Shown one piece after another: positions 1 to 10,197 of a DNA stretch of 64,000 bases; position 1 is the stretch's first letter; the number at the start of each line of letters is the position of its first letter. This DNA is from Streptomyces sp. NRRL F-5123 (GTDB taxonomy: Bacteria > Actinomycetota > Actinomycetes > Streptomycetales > Streptomycetaceae). The notes below the pieces were generated by a model that worked only from the letters and a program-made list of their open reading frames with translations, was not told the origin of the DNA and made no database searches. Made by a program: the position numbers and the translations under genes. Location: positions 1-64,000 of the forward strand of contig NZ_JOHY01000039.1 of assembly GCF_000721495.1 (NCBI RefSeq). The letters run 5' to 3'.

Positions 1-207
1 GCTCTGGGGGAGAACTGCGCGACCAGCCCCCACGCAGGGAAGATCGCGACGCCCACCGCAAGGGCACCCCCGGAGCGCTACCTACGGCGTGGGCGCGTGG
101 GGGTACCTCCCAGGCGAAGCTCTGGGGGAGAACTGCGCGACCAGCCCCCACGCAGGGAAGATCGCGACGCCCACCGCAAGGGCACCCCCGGAGCGCTACC
201 TACGGCG
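1..207. repeat. Tandem copies (118-bp period) of a dispersed intergenic repeat
   Basis: An approximately 89-bp unit at 1-89 recurs, apparently identical, at 119-207, joined by a 29-bp spacer, so the period is 118 bp. The unit contains the core 'gaactgcgcgaccagccccc', which recurs in inverted or direct form near 6.3, 42.8, 48.6-48.7 and 59.4-59.5 kb. It lies just 3' of the leftward sdhB gene and overlaps its last few codons. The left boundary is cut by the window, so more copies may exist outside. Confidence 0.85.
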
Positions 208-960
208 CCGGATCACCGAGCCCAGCCACACCAGTGGATCGTACTTACGATCCACTGCCCGCTCCTTCAGCGGAATGAGCGCGTTGTCCGTGATCTTGAT
301 GTGCTCAGGGCACACCTCCGTACAGCACTTCGTGATGTTGCAGTACCCGAGCCCGTGCTCGTCCTGCGCCGACGCCGCCCGCGAAAGGCCCTCCTCGGAC
401 GCCGCGTCCAGCGGATGCATGTCGAGCTCGGCGACGCGCATGAGGAAGCGCGGCCCGGCGAAGGCCGGCTTGTTCTCCTCGTGGTCGCGGATGACGTGAC
501 ACGTGTCCTGGCACAGAAAGCACTCGATGCACTTGCGGAACTCCTGCGAGCGCTCGACGTCGACCTGCTGCATGCGGTACTCGCCGGGCGCGACGCCCTT
601 GGGCGGGACGAAGGCCGGGATCTCGCGGGCCTTCTCGTAGTTGAAGGAGACGTCCGTGACGAGGTCCCGGATCACCGGGAAGGTGCGCAGCGGGGTGACG
701 GTGACCGTCTCCTCGGGGGAGAAGACGGACATCCGGGTCATGCACATGAGCCGGGGCCGGCCGTTGACCTCCGCGCTGCACGACCCGCATTTGCCGGCCT
801 TGCAGTTCCAGCGGACGGCGAGGTCCGAGGCCTGGGTGGCCTGGAGGCGGTGGATGATGTCGAGGACGACCTCGCCGTCGTTCACCTCGACCTCGTAGTC
901 CTGGAGGCCGCCGCCTTCCGCGTCGCCCCGCCAGACCTTGAAGTGCGCTGTGTGGGTCAC
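196..960 (-). CDS. sdhB: Succinate dehydrogenase/fumarate reductase iron-sulfur subunit
   Basis: This 254-residue protein is the electron-transfer subunit of complex II. It passes electrons from the flavoprotein to the quinone site in the membrane anchor. An N-terminal plant-type ferredoxin domain carries the [2Fe-2S] cysteines C53, C58, C61 and C73. The C-terminal domain carries C144-x2-C147-x2-C150-x3-C154 and C207...C212/C213...C217, the usual ligands of the [4Fe-4S] and [3Fe-4S] clusters. The start codon overlaps the sdhA stop by 4 nt, so the two are translationally coupled. It is last in the operon, and its 3' end runs into a tandem intergenic repeat. Whether the enzyme works as Sdh or Frd cannot be told from this subunit. 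Confidence 0.95.
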   Translation of the reverse strand: MTHTAHFKVWRGDAEGGGLQDYEVEVNDGEVVLDIIHRLQATQASDLAVRWNCKAGKCGSCSAEVNGRPRLMCMTRMSVFSPEETVTVTPLRTFPVIRDLVTDVSFNYEKAREIPAFVPPKGVAPGEYRMQQVDVERSQEFRKCIECFLCQDTCHVIRDHEENKPAFAGPRFLMRVAELDMHPLDAASEEGLSRAASAQDEHGLGYCNITKCCTEVCPEHIKITDNALIPLKERAVDRKYDPLVWLGSVIRRRR

Positions 961-2891
961 GCGTCAAGCTCCTCGTCCGTCAGGTATTTGCCCAGCTCCT
1001 CGCGTTCGAAGAGGGCGAGCAGGTCGGCCCGCATGGGCGGCATGTCCCGCCGCCGCAGGGCGATACCGGCCGGTTCTGCGGCGCCGCCCGGCGCCGCCAG
1101 CTCGCACACGAGGTTGACCTTGCGCCAGGCGCGGTCCATGCCGGGGTGGTCGTCGCGGGTGTGGCCGCCGCGGCTCTCGGTGCGCTCCAGCGCGGCCCGG
1201 GCCACGCACTCGCTGACCAGCAGCATGTTGCGCAGGTCGATCGCGAGGTGCCAGCCGGGGTTGAACTGCCGGTGGCCCTCCACGCCGACCCGCCCGGCGC
1301 GCTCGCGCAGGGACACGAGCCGTTCGAGGGCCTGCTCCATCTCCGCGCCGCGCCGGATGATGCCGACCAGGTCGTTCATGACCTGCTGCAGCTCCTGGTG
1401 CACGGTGTACGGGTTCTCCGGGACGCCCGCGGAAGAGCCGTCCGCCGGGGACTCCGCCCCGAAGGGCCGCAGCACCTCCGCGGCGGCGGCGTCGATCTGC
1501 GCCTGGTCCGCGGCGGGGCGCGCTTCGCCGAGGCCGGCGGCGTACCCGGCGGCGTGCAGGCCCGCGCGGCGGCCGAAGACGAGCAGGTCGGACAGCGAGT
1601 TGCCGCCGAGGCGGTTGGAGCCGTGCATGCCGCCGGCGACCTCGCCGGCCGCGTAGAGGCCGGTCACGCCGGTGGCCGCGGCCGTGTCGGGGTCGACGTC
1701 GACTCCGCCCATCATGTAATGGCAGGTCGGCCCGACCTCCATGGCCTCGGCGGTGATGTCGACGTCGGCCAGCTCCTTGAACTGGTGGTGCATCGACGGC
1801 AGCCGGCGCCGGATCTCCTCGGCGGGCAGCCGCGTCGAGACGTCGAGGTAGACCCCGCCGTGCGGGGTGCCGCGGCCGGCCTTGACCTCGGAGTTGATCG
1901 CGCGGGCCACCTCGTCGCGGGGCAGCAGCTCGGGGGGCCTGCGGTGGCTGTCCGGGTCGGAGTACCAGCCGTCGGCCTCCTCCTCGCTCTGCGCGTACTT
2001 CTCCTTGAAGACGTCGGGCACGTAGCGGAACATGAACCGCTCGCCCTCGCTGTTGCGCAGCACCCCGCCGTCGCCGCGCACCGACTCGGTGACGAGGATG
2101 CCCTTGACGGACGGCGGCCAGACCATGCCGGTCGGGTGGAACTGGATGAACTCCATGTTGATCAGCGGCGCCCCGGCCAGCAGCGCGAGCGCGTGCCCGT
2201 CCCCGGTGTACTCCCAGGAGTTGGACGTCACCTTGAAGGACTTGCCGACGCCGCCGGTGGCGAGCACCACCGCGGGCGCGTCGATCACGAACAGTCGCCC
2301 GGACTCGCGGACGTAGCCGAACACCCCGGCGACGGCGCCACTGCCGGAGCCGTCCTTGAGGACGCGGGTGACCGTGCACTCCTGGAAGACCTTCAGCCGC
2401 GCCTCGTAGTCGCCGGTCTCGGCGAAGTCCTCCTGCTGCAGCGAGACGATCTTCTGCTGGAGGGTGCGGATCAGCTCCAGGCCGGTGCGGTCGCCGACGT
2501 GCGCGAGGCGCGGGTACTCGTGGCCGCCGAAGTTGCGCTGCGAGATCCGGCCGTCCGCGGTGCGGTCGAAGAGCGCGCCCCACGTCTCCAGCTCCCACAC
2601 CCGGTCGGGGGCCTCCCTGGCGTGCAGCTCGGCCATCCGCCACTGGTTGAGGAACTTCCCGCCGCGCATGGTGTCGCGGAAGTGCACCTGCCAGTTGTCG
2701 TGCGCGTTGACATTGCCCATGCTGGCCGCGATGCCGCCCTCGGCCATCACGGTGTGCGCCTTGCCGAAGAGCGACTTGCAGATCACGGCGGTGCGCAGGC
2801 CCTGCTCGCGGGCCTCGATCGCGGCCCGCAGCCCGGCGCCGCCCGCGCCGACCACGACCACGTCGTACGCGTGCCGTTCGACTTGTGTCAT
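957..2891 (-). CDS. sdhA: Succinate dehydrogenase/fumarate reductase flavoprotein subunit
   Basis: This 644-residue catalytic subunit interconverts succinate and fumarate. The N-terminal FAD-binding Rossmann motif GAGGAG is near residues 15-20. H46 in KAHTVMAEGG corresponds to the histidine that covalently binds FAD in this family. The substrate-site motif FIQFHPTG and the FAD-contacting SNRLGGNSLSDLLVFG segment are present. Length is normal for the family. One base separates it from the upstream membrane-anchor stop, and it overlaps sdhB by 4 nt. The N-terminus has no Tat signal, consistent with attachment to the cytoplasmic face. Confidence 0.95.
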   Translation of the reverse strand: MTQVERHAYDVVVVGAGGAGLRAAIEAREQGLRTAVICKSLFGKAHTVMAEGGIAASMGNVNAHDNWQVHFRDTMRGGKFLNQWRMAELHAREAPDRVWELETWGALFDRTADGRISQRNFGGHEYPRLAHVGDRTGLELIRTLQQKIVSLQQEDFAETGDYEARLKVFQECTVTRVLKDGSGSGAVAGVFGYVRESGRLFVIDAPAVVLATGGVGKSFKVTSNSWEYTGDGHALALLAGAPLINMEFIQFHPTGMVWPPSVKGILVTESVRGDGGVLRNSEGERFMFRYVPDVFKEKYAQSEEEADGWYSDPDSHRRPPELLPRDEVARAINSEVKAGRGTPHGGVYLDVSTRLPAEEIRRRLPSMHHQFKELADVDITAEAMEVGPTCHYMMGGVDVDPDTAAATGVTGLYAAGEVAGGMHGSNRLGGNSLSDLLVFGRRAGLHAAGYAAGLGEARPAADQAQIDAAAAEVLRPFGAESPADGSSAGVPENPYTVHQELQQVMNDLVGIIRRGAEMEQALERLVSLRERAGRVGVEGHRQFNPGWHLAIDLRNMLLVSECVARAALERTESRGGHTRDDHPGMDRAWRKVNLVCELAAPGGAAEPAGIALRRRDMPPMRADLLALFEREELGKYLTDEELDA

Positions 2892-2892
2892 C

Positions 2893-3717
2893 TCAGAAGA
2901 ACCTCGGATCGTCGAATACGCCGCTGGCCACCAGGTACACGTAGAAGTCGGCGACGGCGACGCTGATCAGCGAGGACCAGGCCAGCAGCATGTGGCGGCC
3001 GTTCAGCGCCCCCACCCAGCCCCACAGCCGGTAGCGCACCGGGTGGGCCGAGAAGTGCCGCAGCTTGCCGCCGATGATGTGCCGGCAGGAGTGGCAGGAC
3101 AGGGTGTACGCCCAGATGAGCGCGATGTTGACGACGAAGACCAGGGTGCCGAGCCCGGCGTGGCCCCAGCTCCCGTCCGTCCCGCGGAAGGCGAGCACCA
3201 CGTCGTAGGTGAGGATCCCGGCCACCACGAGGGCCAGGTAGAAGAAGTAGCGGTGGACGTTCTGCAGGATCAGCGGGAAGCGGGTCTCGCCGCTGTACTT
3301 CTCGTGGGGCTCGGCGACCGCGCAGGCCGGCGGCGACATCCAGAAGCCGCGGTAGTAGGCCTTGCGGTAGTAGTAGCAGGTCAGCCGGAAGCCCAGCGGG
3401 AAGATCAGCACCAGCAGCGCGGGGGACAGGCCCCACCAGCTGCCGAACAGGTGCCAGTCGGCGCCGCCGTCCATGTCCGTGCAGTTCGAGGCGAGGCACG
3501 GCGAGTAGAAGGGCGAGACGTAGGGCGCGGTGTAGTAGTCGCCGTTCGCGAAGGCCCGCCAGGTCGCGTAGACCACGAACAGGCCCAGCACCGTCGCGGT
3601 GACCAGCGGTGACAGCCACCACTTGTCGGTCCGCAGGTGGCGGGCGGGGATCGCGGCGCGGCCGGGCGTGAAGACGCCGCGCTCGGGTGGAGTGACGGGA
3701 GTGGTTCCGGTGGCCAA
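2893..3717 (-). CDS. sdhC: Succinate dehydrogenase cytochrome b / membrane anchor subunit
   Basis: This is a 274-residue membrane protein directly upstream of sdhA. I chose a TTG start at 3717 because GGAG lies 7 nt before it. The open frame continues upstream only as low-complexity Arg/Pro-rich translation. Several hydrophobic helices are visible (LVTATVLGLFVVYATW, LSPALLVLIFPLGF, YFFYLALVVAGILTY, LGTLVFVVNIALIWAYTLS, LLAWSSLISVAVADFYVYLV). Histidines in NVHRYFF, SCHSCRHIIGG and GRHMLL are candidate haem ligands. The position in the operon makes it the quinone-reactive anchor. It is a single-gene anchor of the actinobacterial type rather than separate SdhC and SdhD chains. Confidence 0.85.
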   Translation of the reverse strand: MATGTTPVTPPERGVFTPGRAAIPARHLRTDKWWLSPLVTATVLGLFVVYATWRAFANGDYYTAPYVSPFYSPCLASNCTDMDGGADWHLFGSWWGLSPALLVLIFPLGFRLTCYYYRKAYYRGFWMSPPACAVAEPHEKYSGETRFPLILQNVHRYFFYLALVVAGILTYDVVLAFRGTDGSWGHAGLGTLVFVVNIALIWAYTLSCHSCRHIIGGKLRHFSAHPVRYRLWGWVGALNGRHMLLAWSSLISVAVADFYVYLVASGVFDDPRFF

Positions 3718-3806
3718 AGGGTGACTCCGTACGGGAGGGGGCCGGGGGCGCGCGACGGGAGCGGCGCGCACAGGCGTGACGCGGGGCGGGGCGGGGCCCG
3801 CCGGTG

Positions 3807-4094
3807 TCACGGGGCGTGCCGGTACGGCGAGCCGAGCCCCTCGTCCTCGGCGTCCGCCCACAGCCCGCGGTCGTACGGCGCGTCCGGAACGGTGATCATC
3901 TCCACCGGCCGGCGGCTCGCGGCGGCGGGCGCGGCCTCGCTCAGCAGCGTGAGGCTTTCCCGCAGGTGATCGGCGGCAGAGCGGACTCTGCGCAGGTCGA
4001 GGGAGTCGCCGCACGGCTCGTCGAGGCGGGCGACGCAGCGCATGAGGTCGTCGAGCCGGCGCTGGACCGACGTCAGGTCGTCGTGCAGGGACAT
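3807..4094 (-). CDS. Small conserved-looking protein upstream of the sdh operon
   Basis: This 95-residue protein has a good ribosome site (AAGGTGAGG) upstream of its ATG and high third-position GC. The first half is predicted helical and charged (SLHDDLTSVQRRLDDLMRCVARLDE...DHLRESLTLLSEA), possibly a short coiled coil. The tail is acidic. No known domain was recognised. It is 89 nt upstream of the cytochrome b start on the same strand, so it is probably the first gene of the sdh transcript. Function unknown. Confidence 0.65.
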   Translation of the reverse strand: MSLHDDLTSVQRRLDDLMRCVARLDEPCGDSLDLRRVRSAADHLRESLTLLSEAAPAAASRRPVEMITVPDAPYDRGLWADAEDEGLGSPYRHAP

Positions 4095-4400
4095 GCCGTG
4101 CCCTCACCTTCACCATCTGCCGCCATGGCATCGCGGTGCTGCGCCAGCGAGTGTCGCGCGTCACACCACGCCTTGTGAAGACGCGTGCACGGATTCGATC
4201 AGCGCGCGGGGCGTGGGCCGGACGGGTGGAGTGCGCCGGTGCGGTCGGCGGGTCGGGGGCGCGGCGCCGGTGGCGTCGTCTGGAGTGGGGACTGCGAATA
4301 ACCGGACCACCGGTAAAGCGGCCCATTTGATCATCGGAAAAGTCCCCGGCGGAACCCGACCGTCTCCGGCCGGCCGCCAGGGTCGCGGAGGAGCGACCTC
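4095..4400. other. Divergent intergenic region between sdh-side genes and an SBP gene
   Basis: 306 bp without a credible gene. It must hold the promoters for the leftward small protein/sdh operon and the rightward solute-binding protein. The stretch 4300-4345 is locally less GC-rich ('accggtaaagcggcccattt'). I could not assign -10/-35 elements with confidence. Confidence 0.4.
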
Positions 4401-6197
4401 ATGAACCGTGCGGCCCCGACCGCCATCCCCCCGGCGCCGCGGGCGCGTGCGGTGCGAATCGCCGTGGCGCTCACCGCGGGCGCCACCCTCTCCCTCAGCG
4501 CAGCCTGCTCCTCGGGCGGCGGCAACCACGCGGCCGGCACCGCGGGCACCGACATCGCGACCGTCGCGCGCTCGGGCGTACGCGACGGCGGGACGCTCCG
4601 CTGGGCCACCGAGAGCGTGCCGCGCACCCTCAACGCCTTCCAGGCCGACGCGGACGCCGACACCGCGACCGTCGCGGGGGCCACCCTGCCCGTGATGTTC
4701 CGCCTCGACGCGCACGGACGGCCGCACGCCGACCCGGACTTCGTCACCAAGGCCGACGTCACGAAGACCTCGCCGCGGCAGGTCGTCACCTACCGGCTCA
4801 ACCCCAAGGCGAAGTGGAGCGACGGACGGGCCGTGTCCGCCGCGGACTTCACCGCCCAGTGGAAGGCCCTCAACGGCTCGAACTCCGCGTACTGGACCTC
4901 GCGCAACGCCGGGTACGACCGGATCGCGTCGGTCAGGCAGGGCGAGGACGCGCAGCACGTCGAGGTCACCTTCAGCACGCCGTACGCCGACTGGCGCTCG
5001 CTCTTCAGCCCGCTCTACCCCAAGTCCGTCACGGGCGACCCCGACGCCTTCAACGACAAGGCCCGCACCGCGCTGCCCGCCGCGGCCGGGCCCTTCGCCG
5101 TCAAGGACGTCGACGCCAAGGCCGGCACGGTGACGCTGGAGCGCAACGCCGCGTGGTGGGGGCAGCGCGCCAAGCTCGACCGGATCGTGCTCACGGCGGT
5201 GCCGCAGGGCAAGCGGGCCGCGGCGCTGGCCGCCGGCAGGCTCGACCTCGCCGACATCGAGCCGGGCGCGCTCGGCGCCGTCACGAAGACCAGGGGCCTG
5301 GCCGTACGCAAGGCGCCCGACGCGGCCTACGCGCAGCTCGCCCTCAACGGCAGCGCGGGCCCGCTCGCCGACGAGCGCGTCCGGCACGCCGTGGCCCGCG
5401 CGGTCGACCGCAAGGCCATCGCGACCGCCGTACTCAAGCCGCTCGGACTGCCCGCCGAGCCGCTCGGCAACCACCTCGTCCTGCCCTCCCAGGACGGCTA
5501 CGCCGACCACAGCTCCGCCCTCGGCAAGGCGGACGTCCAGCAGGCGCAGGCGCTGCTCACGGGCGCGGGCTGGAAGCGGTCCGCCGTCAAGGGCGGCGAC
5601 CAGGCGGCGGCGCCCGCCGACGGCCACGACAGCGCGTCCGGCGCGCTCACCGTCGTCGAGCCCGCACGCGCGGTCACCAAGAGCGGCAAGCAGCTCAGCC
5701 TGCGGTTCGTGCTGCCGGCGGAGTCGCCGACGCTCGACGACGTCGGCTCGCGGATCGCCCGCATGCTCTCGGCGATCGGCATCCGCACGGAGATCACCAA
5801 GGTCGACGGGGCGAGCTACTTCCAGGACCACATCGCGGCCGGCGACTTCGACCTCGCCCTCTACTCCTGGCCGGGCACGGCCTACCCGGCCACCGACGAC
5901 ACGCCCATCTACGCGAAGCCCGTGCCGGCCCCGGACGGCTCGCTGAGCGTCGCCCAGAACTACACCCGCGTCGGCACCGACCGGATCGACCAGCTCCTGG
6001 ACCGCGCCGGCTCCGAACTCGACGCCGGCACCGCCCGCTCCCTGACTGCCCAGGCCGACGCCCGCATCTGGGCTGCCGCCGGCTCGATCCCCCTCTACCA
6101 GCGCCCCGCGGTGGTCGCCCTCCGCACGACCGTCGCCAACGCGGGCGCCTTCGGCTTCCAGACACCGCGGTACGAGGACATGGGCTTCCGCAAGTAG
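4401..6197 (+). CDS. Orphan family-5 solute-binding lipoprotein (peptide/nickel type)
   Basis: This 598-residue extracytoplasmic binding protein of the SBP_bac_5 family captures peptides or similar ligands for ABC uptake. The N-terminus is a lipoprotein signal peptide with lipobox LSAAC, cysteine near residue 36. Family features include the early GGTLRWATES strand, WSDGRAVSAADFTAQWKAL, and LALNGSAGPLADERVRHAVARAVDRKAI. The ATG is preceded by GGAGGAG. No permease or ATPase adjoins it: downstream is a repeat and a convergent gene. It therefore probably feeds a transporter encoded elsewhere, possibly one of the importers 6-28 kb away. The ligand is unknown. Confidence 0.9.
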   Translation: MNRAAPTAIPPAPRARAVRIAVALTAGATLSLSAACSSGGGNHAAGTAGTDIATVARSGVRDGGTLRWATESVPRTLNAFQADADADTATVAGATLPVMFRLDAHGRPHADPDFVTKADVTKTSPRQVVTYRLNPKAKWSDGRAVSAADFTAQWKALNGSNSAYWTSRNAGYDRIASVRQGEDAQHVEVTFSTPYADWRSLFSPLYPKSVTGDPDAFNDKARTALPAAAGPFAVKDVDAKAGTVTLERNAAWWGQRAKLDRIVLTAVPQGKRAAALAAGRLDLADIEPGALGAVTKTRGLAVRKAPDAAYAQLALNGSAGPLADERVRHAVARAVDRKAIATAVLKPLGLPAEPLGNHLVLPSQDGYADHSSALGKADVQQAQALLTGAGWKRSAVKGGDQAAAPADGHDSASGALTVVEPARAVTKSGKQLSLRFVLPAESPTLDDVGSRIARMLSAIGIRTEITKVDGASYFQDHIAAGDFDLALYSWPGTAYPATDDTPIYAKPVPAPDGSLSVAQNYTRVGTDRIDQLLDRAGSELDAGTARSLTAQADARIWAAAGSIPLYQRPAVVALRTTVANAGAFGFQTPRYEDMGFRK

Positions 6198-6221
6198 CCC
6201 TACCGTTCTCCGCGCCGGGTA

Positions 6222-6420
6222 CGCCCCGGGGGGTGCCACTTGCGGTGGCCCCCGCGACCGTTCCCCTGTGGGTGGTTGCGCGCCCAGCCCCCACCGGGGG
6301 ACAGGTACCGTGCCACGCCCAGTGGCAATCACCCAGGGGCGCGGGGACCTGCGCGCCCAGCCCCCACGCGCGGAGGTTCGCGCAAAGCACCCCCGGGGGC
6401 ACCCCGAGGCGTACCCGGCA
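6222..6420. repeat. Dispersed intergenic repeat, copy between convergent genes
   Basis: This GC-rich imperfect palindromic element fills the gap between two convergent genes. The left arm starts with 'ggggggtgccacttgcggtg' and includes 'gtggttgcgcgcccagcccc'. The right arm contains 'aggggcgcggggacctgcgc' followed by a second 'gcgcccagcccccac' block and ends in 'cacccccgggggc'. The same blocks recur at 1-207, 42721-42840, 48585-48770 and 59362-59582. It may act as a bidirectional terminator, but that is inference. Confidence 0.8.
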
Positions 6421-6432
6421 CCCCCGGAAGGG

Positions 6433-7611
6433 TCAGAGGCGGAGGAGCCCCGCCGCTCGGGCCTGGGCGCGAGCGGCCTCCGCGGGCCGCCCGGCGGCGG
6501 CGTGGACGGCGGCCAGCGTGTCGAGAGCCCCGGCACGGGAAAGCGCCTCCGGGGCGTTCGCCGCGGCCCGCGCGGCAAGCTTCGCCGCCAGCGGAAGCCG
6601 CCCCTGGAAGTACGCCTCGCGGGCCACGAGATCCGACCGCCGCAGTATCGCGGGCGCCTGGGCCCGCAACCCGTCCATCGCTGCCGCGAAGTACGGCAGC
6701 CCCGACTCCGCCGGGAAGTGCCCGGCGCGGACCCCGTCGCTGATCGCGGCGGCGTAGAGGGCGAGCGCCCCGGCCCGCAGCGAGGGCGCGGTGGACCGCG
6801 CGTAGAGGTCCACCGCAGCGTGCGCGGCCTCGGCGGAGCGGCCCTCGGCGAGGGCGAGCATCGTGGTGAGGGTGAGGCGCCGTGGCGAGTCGGACGGCGG
6901 AGCCGCGGCGAGCGCGGCCCGCACGAGGTCGATACGCCCGGCGCCCGCCGCGCGCGTGGCGGCGATCGTGGCGTCGTCGACGCGCCATTCGCCGAGCCTG
7001 TCCTCCTCCGTCCCGAAGGGCAGCCGCAGCAGCCGCCACGCGGGACTGGTGACCCGGCCCGGGGCGAGGACGTGGATCAGGACGGTGATGAGGGCGATGC
7101 CCCAGCCGACAGCCGCGACGGCCCCGCCCGCGGCGATGAGCGCCGCGGCCACCGCGCTCTGGACGAGCAGCTGGACGAACGCCCCCCACCACAGCTTGCG
7201 CCGCAGTCCGGGCCGGTCGGCCACGACCATGCAGGGGCTGTAGAGGATGAGCGGCAGCGGCCGCAGGACGAGCTGCCGTCCGCCGACGGTGGTGGCCCCC
7301 AGCCAGGGGCCCGCGCCGAGCGAGGAGTAGACGGGCGCGAGCCCGGCGAAGGGGCCCAGCAGCCGGGTGAGCACGTTGTGCAGCGAGACGGCGAGCAGCA
7401 CCCCGACGGGGAGGAGCAGGAAGTAGCGCTCGGGGAAGGGAAGCGCGTCGGCGCTGCCGGCGACGCCGACGGCGCCGCCCACGAGGGCGGCGATGACGAG
7501 GGTGACCTTCCGGCTCCGGCCGCCCGCGGGCGCGTCGGGGAGGGCGGGCGGGGGCGGCGGCACGGTGGCGCCCTGCGGCGGCGCGGGTGGCGTGTACACG
7601 CCCCGGATCAT
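6433..7611 (-). CDS. Membrane protein with proline-rich N-terminus and helical C-terminal domain
   Basis: This is a predicted 392-residue protein starting at the ATG before IRGVYTPPAPPQG. The upstream open frame is arginine/glycine-rich and does not look coded. After the proline-rich N-terminus come three or four hydrophobic segments (VTLVIAALVGGAVGVAG, YFLLLPVGVLLAVSLHNVL, LLVQSAVAAALIAAGGAV, AVGWGIALITVLIHVLA). A long alanine-rich helical C-terminal half follows, with a TPR-like look (AVDLYARSTAPSLRAGALALYAAA, AARAAANAPEALSRAGALDTLAAVHAAAGRPAEAARA). No enzyme motif was recognised. It is convergent with the orphan SBP gene and divergent from typA. Function unknown. Confidence 0.7.
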   Translation of the reverse strand: MIRGVYTPPAPPQGATVPPPPPALPDAPAGGRSRKVTLVIAALVGGAVGVAGSADALPFPERYFLLLPVGVLLAVSLHNVLTRLLGPFAGLAPVYSSLGAGPWLGATTVGGRQLVLRPLPLILYSPCMVVADRPGLRRKLWWGAFVQLLVQSAVAAALIAAGGAVAAVGWGIALITVLIHVLAPGRVTSPAWRLLRLPFGTEEDRLGEWRVDDATIAATRAAGAGRIDLVRAALAAAPPSDSPRRLTLTTMLALAEGRSAEAAHAAVDLYARSTAPSLRAGALALYAAAISDGVRAGHFPAESGLPYFAAAMDGLRAQAPAILRRSDLVAREAYFQGRLPLAAKLAARAAANAPEALSRAGALDTLAAVHAAAGRPAEAARAQARAAGLLRL

Positions 7612-7947
7612 GGCACCACCCCGCGTCCGCCCGGCCACTGCCCCCGGCGTGAGCCCGCCCGCGCGGCCCCGGACGGCACTCGCGCGGCCCCGGACGGCAG
7701 GCCCACCCATCCGCGAGCGCCGATCCGCGCCCGGCAGCGGCCCCGCCCGGCCACTGCCCCCGCGGGGGCGAAGGCTCTTCCGGAGAGCCCCTCGGACCGG
7801 CCCCGCGCAGCGGTGTGGTCTCCCGGCGGGCGGCGGCAGGCGGGGCACGTACCATGGGAGGTGGCCGTGGCGTGAGTTCTGCCCGGCGAGGCGAGCGCGT
7901 CATACCGGAACGCGACGTCATCCACGATCCGGGAGAAGCCCCCCAGC
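7612..7947. other. Divergent region upstream of typA, with short direct repeats
   Basis: 336 bp with no credible gene. It contains a 19-bp direct repeat 'cgcgcggccccggacggca' at 7660-7678 and 7681-7699 (period 21). A second near-duplicate, 'cccggccactgcccccg', is near 7629 and 7747. The typA ribosome site (GGGAGAAG) is at the right end. Promoters were not assigned. Confidence 0.5.
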
Positions 7948-9813
<1,866 letters not shown>

Positions 9814-9837
9814 CGCCTGCTGACCGCCAACTGAACG

Positions 9838-9869
9838 GTGAGGGGTCCAGGGCTTCCTGGACCCCTCAC
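9838..9869 (+). terminator. Intrinsic terminator after typA
   Basis: A 14-bp perfect stem (gtgaggggtccagg, 9838-9851, pairing with 9856-9869) with the 4-nt loop gctt lies just after the typA stop. There is no long U tract, as is usual in this GC-rich group. Confidence 0.85.
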
Positions 9870-10197
9870 TCATGCCCCGGATGCGTCCGCTTTCCGGACG
9901 CCAATCACCGTTAGATATGTCACACTGCCCAATTCGCCGGTGTCTGTCTACGTTCCATAATGTCCGGATTCTGGAACGAGATCGCTGGTGATGTGACCAA
10001 AGCGAGACCAACCCTGTGTCGATCCGACTTCAAACGTGCCCGATAGTGGGACGAAGTTGAGCTCGGGTCAATGGGTCACGCGCTGATGGGGAGCGCCGAC
10101 TCACGAGCACAGGAAGGCCGTAGTCGCTGTCAGGGGTGTCAGTGAGCGTCCGGCCTTCCTTTCACGTATCGACAGTGACTCCTGAGGAGGCAAACCC
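9870..10197 (+). promoter_or_regulatory. Leader/promoter region of the first oligopeptide importer, with inverted repeat
   Basis: 328 bp without a gene. The left part (about 9900-9970) is AT-richer than its surroundings ('tctacgttccataatgtccg') and is the likely promoter zone. A perfect 10-bp inverted repeat, aggaaggccg at 10111-10120 and cggccttcct at 10151-10160, encloses a 30-nt loop. It ends about 37 nt before the start codon and could be an attenuator or leader structure. The ribosome site GAGGAGG precedes the ATG. Confidence 0.5.

Noticed and set aside
97..2966. Long open frames on the plus strand opposite the sdh operon
   Set aside because: They are antisense shadows caused by high third-position GC; the translations are Arg/Ala/Gly/Val-rich without domains, while the minus strand encodes clear complex II subunits.
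3718..4326. A longer N-terminus for the cytochrome b subunit
   Set aside because: The extension is Arg/Pro-rich, overlaps another likely gene at 3807-4094, and the TTG at 3717 has a good ribosome site.
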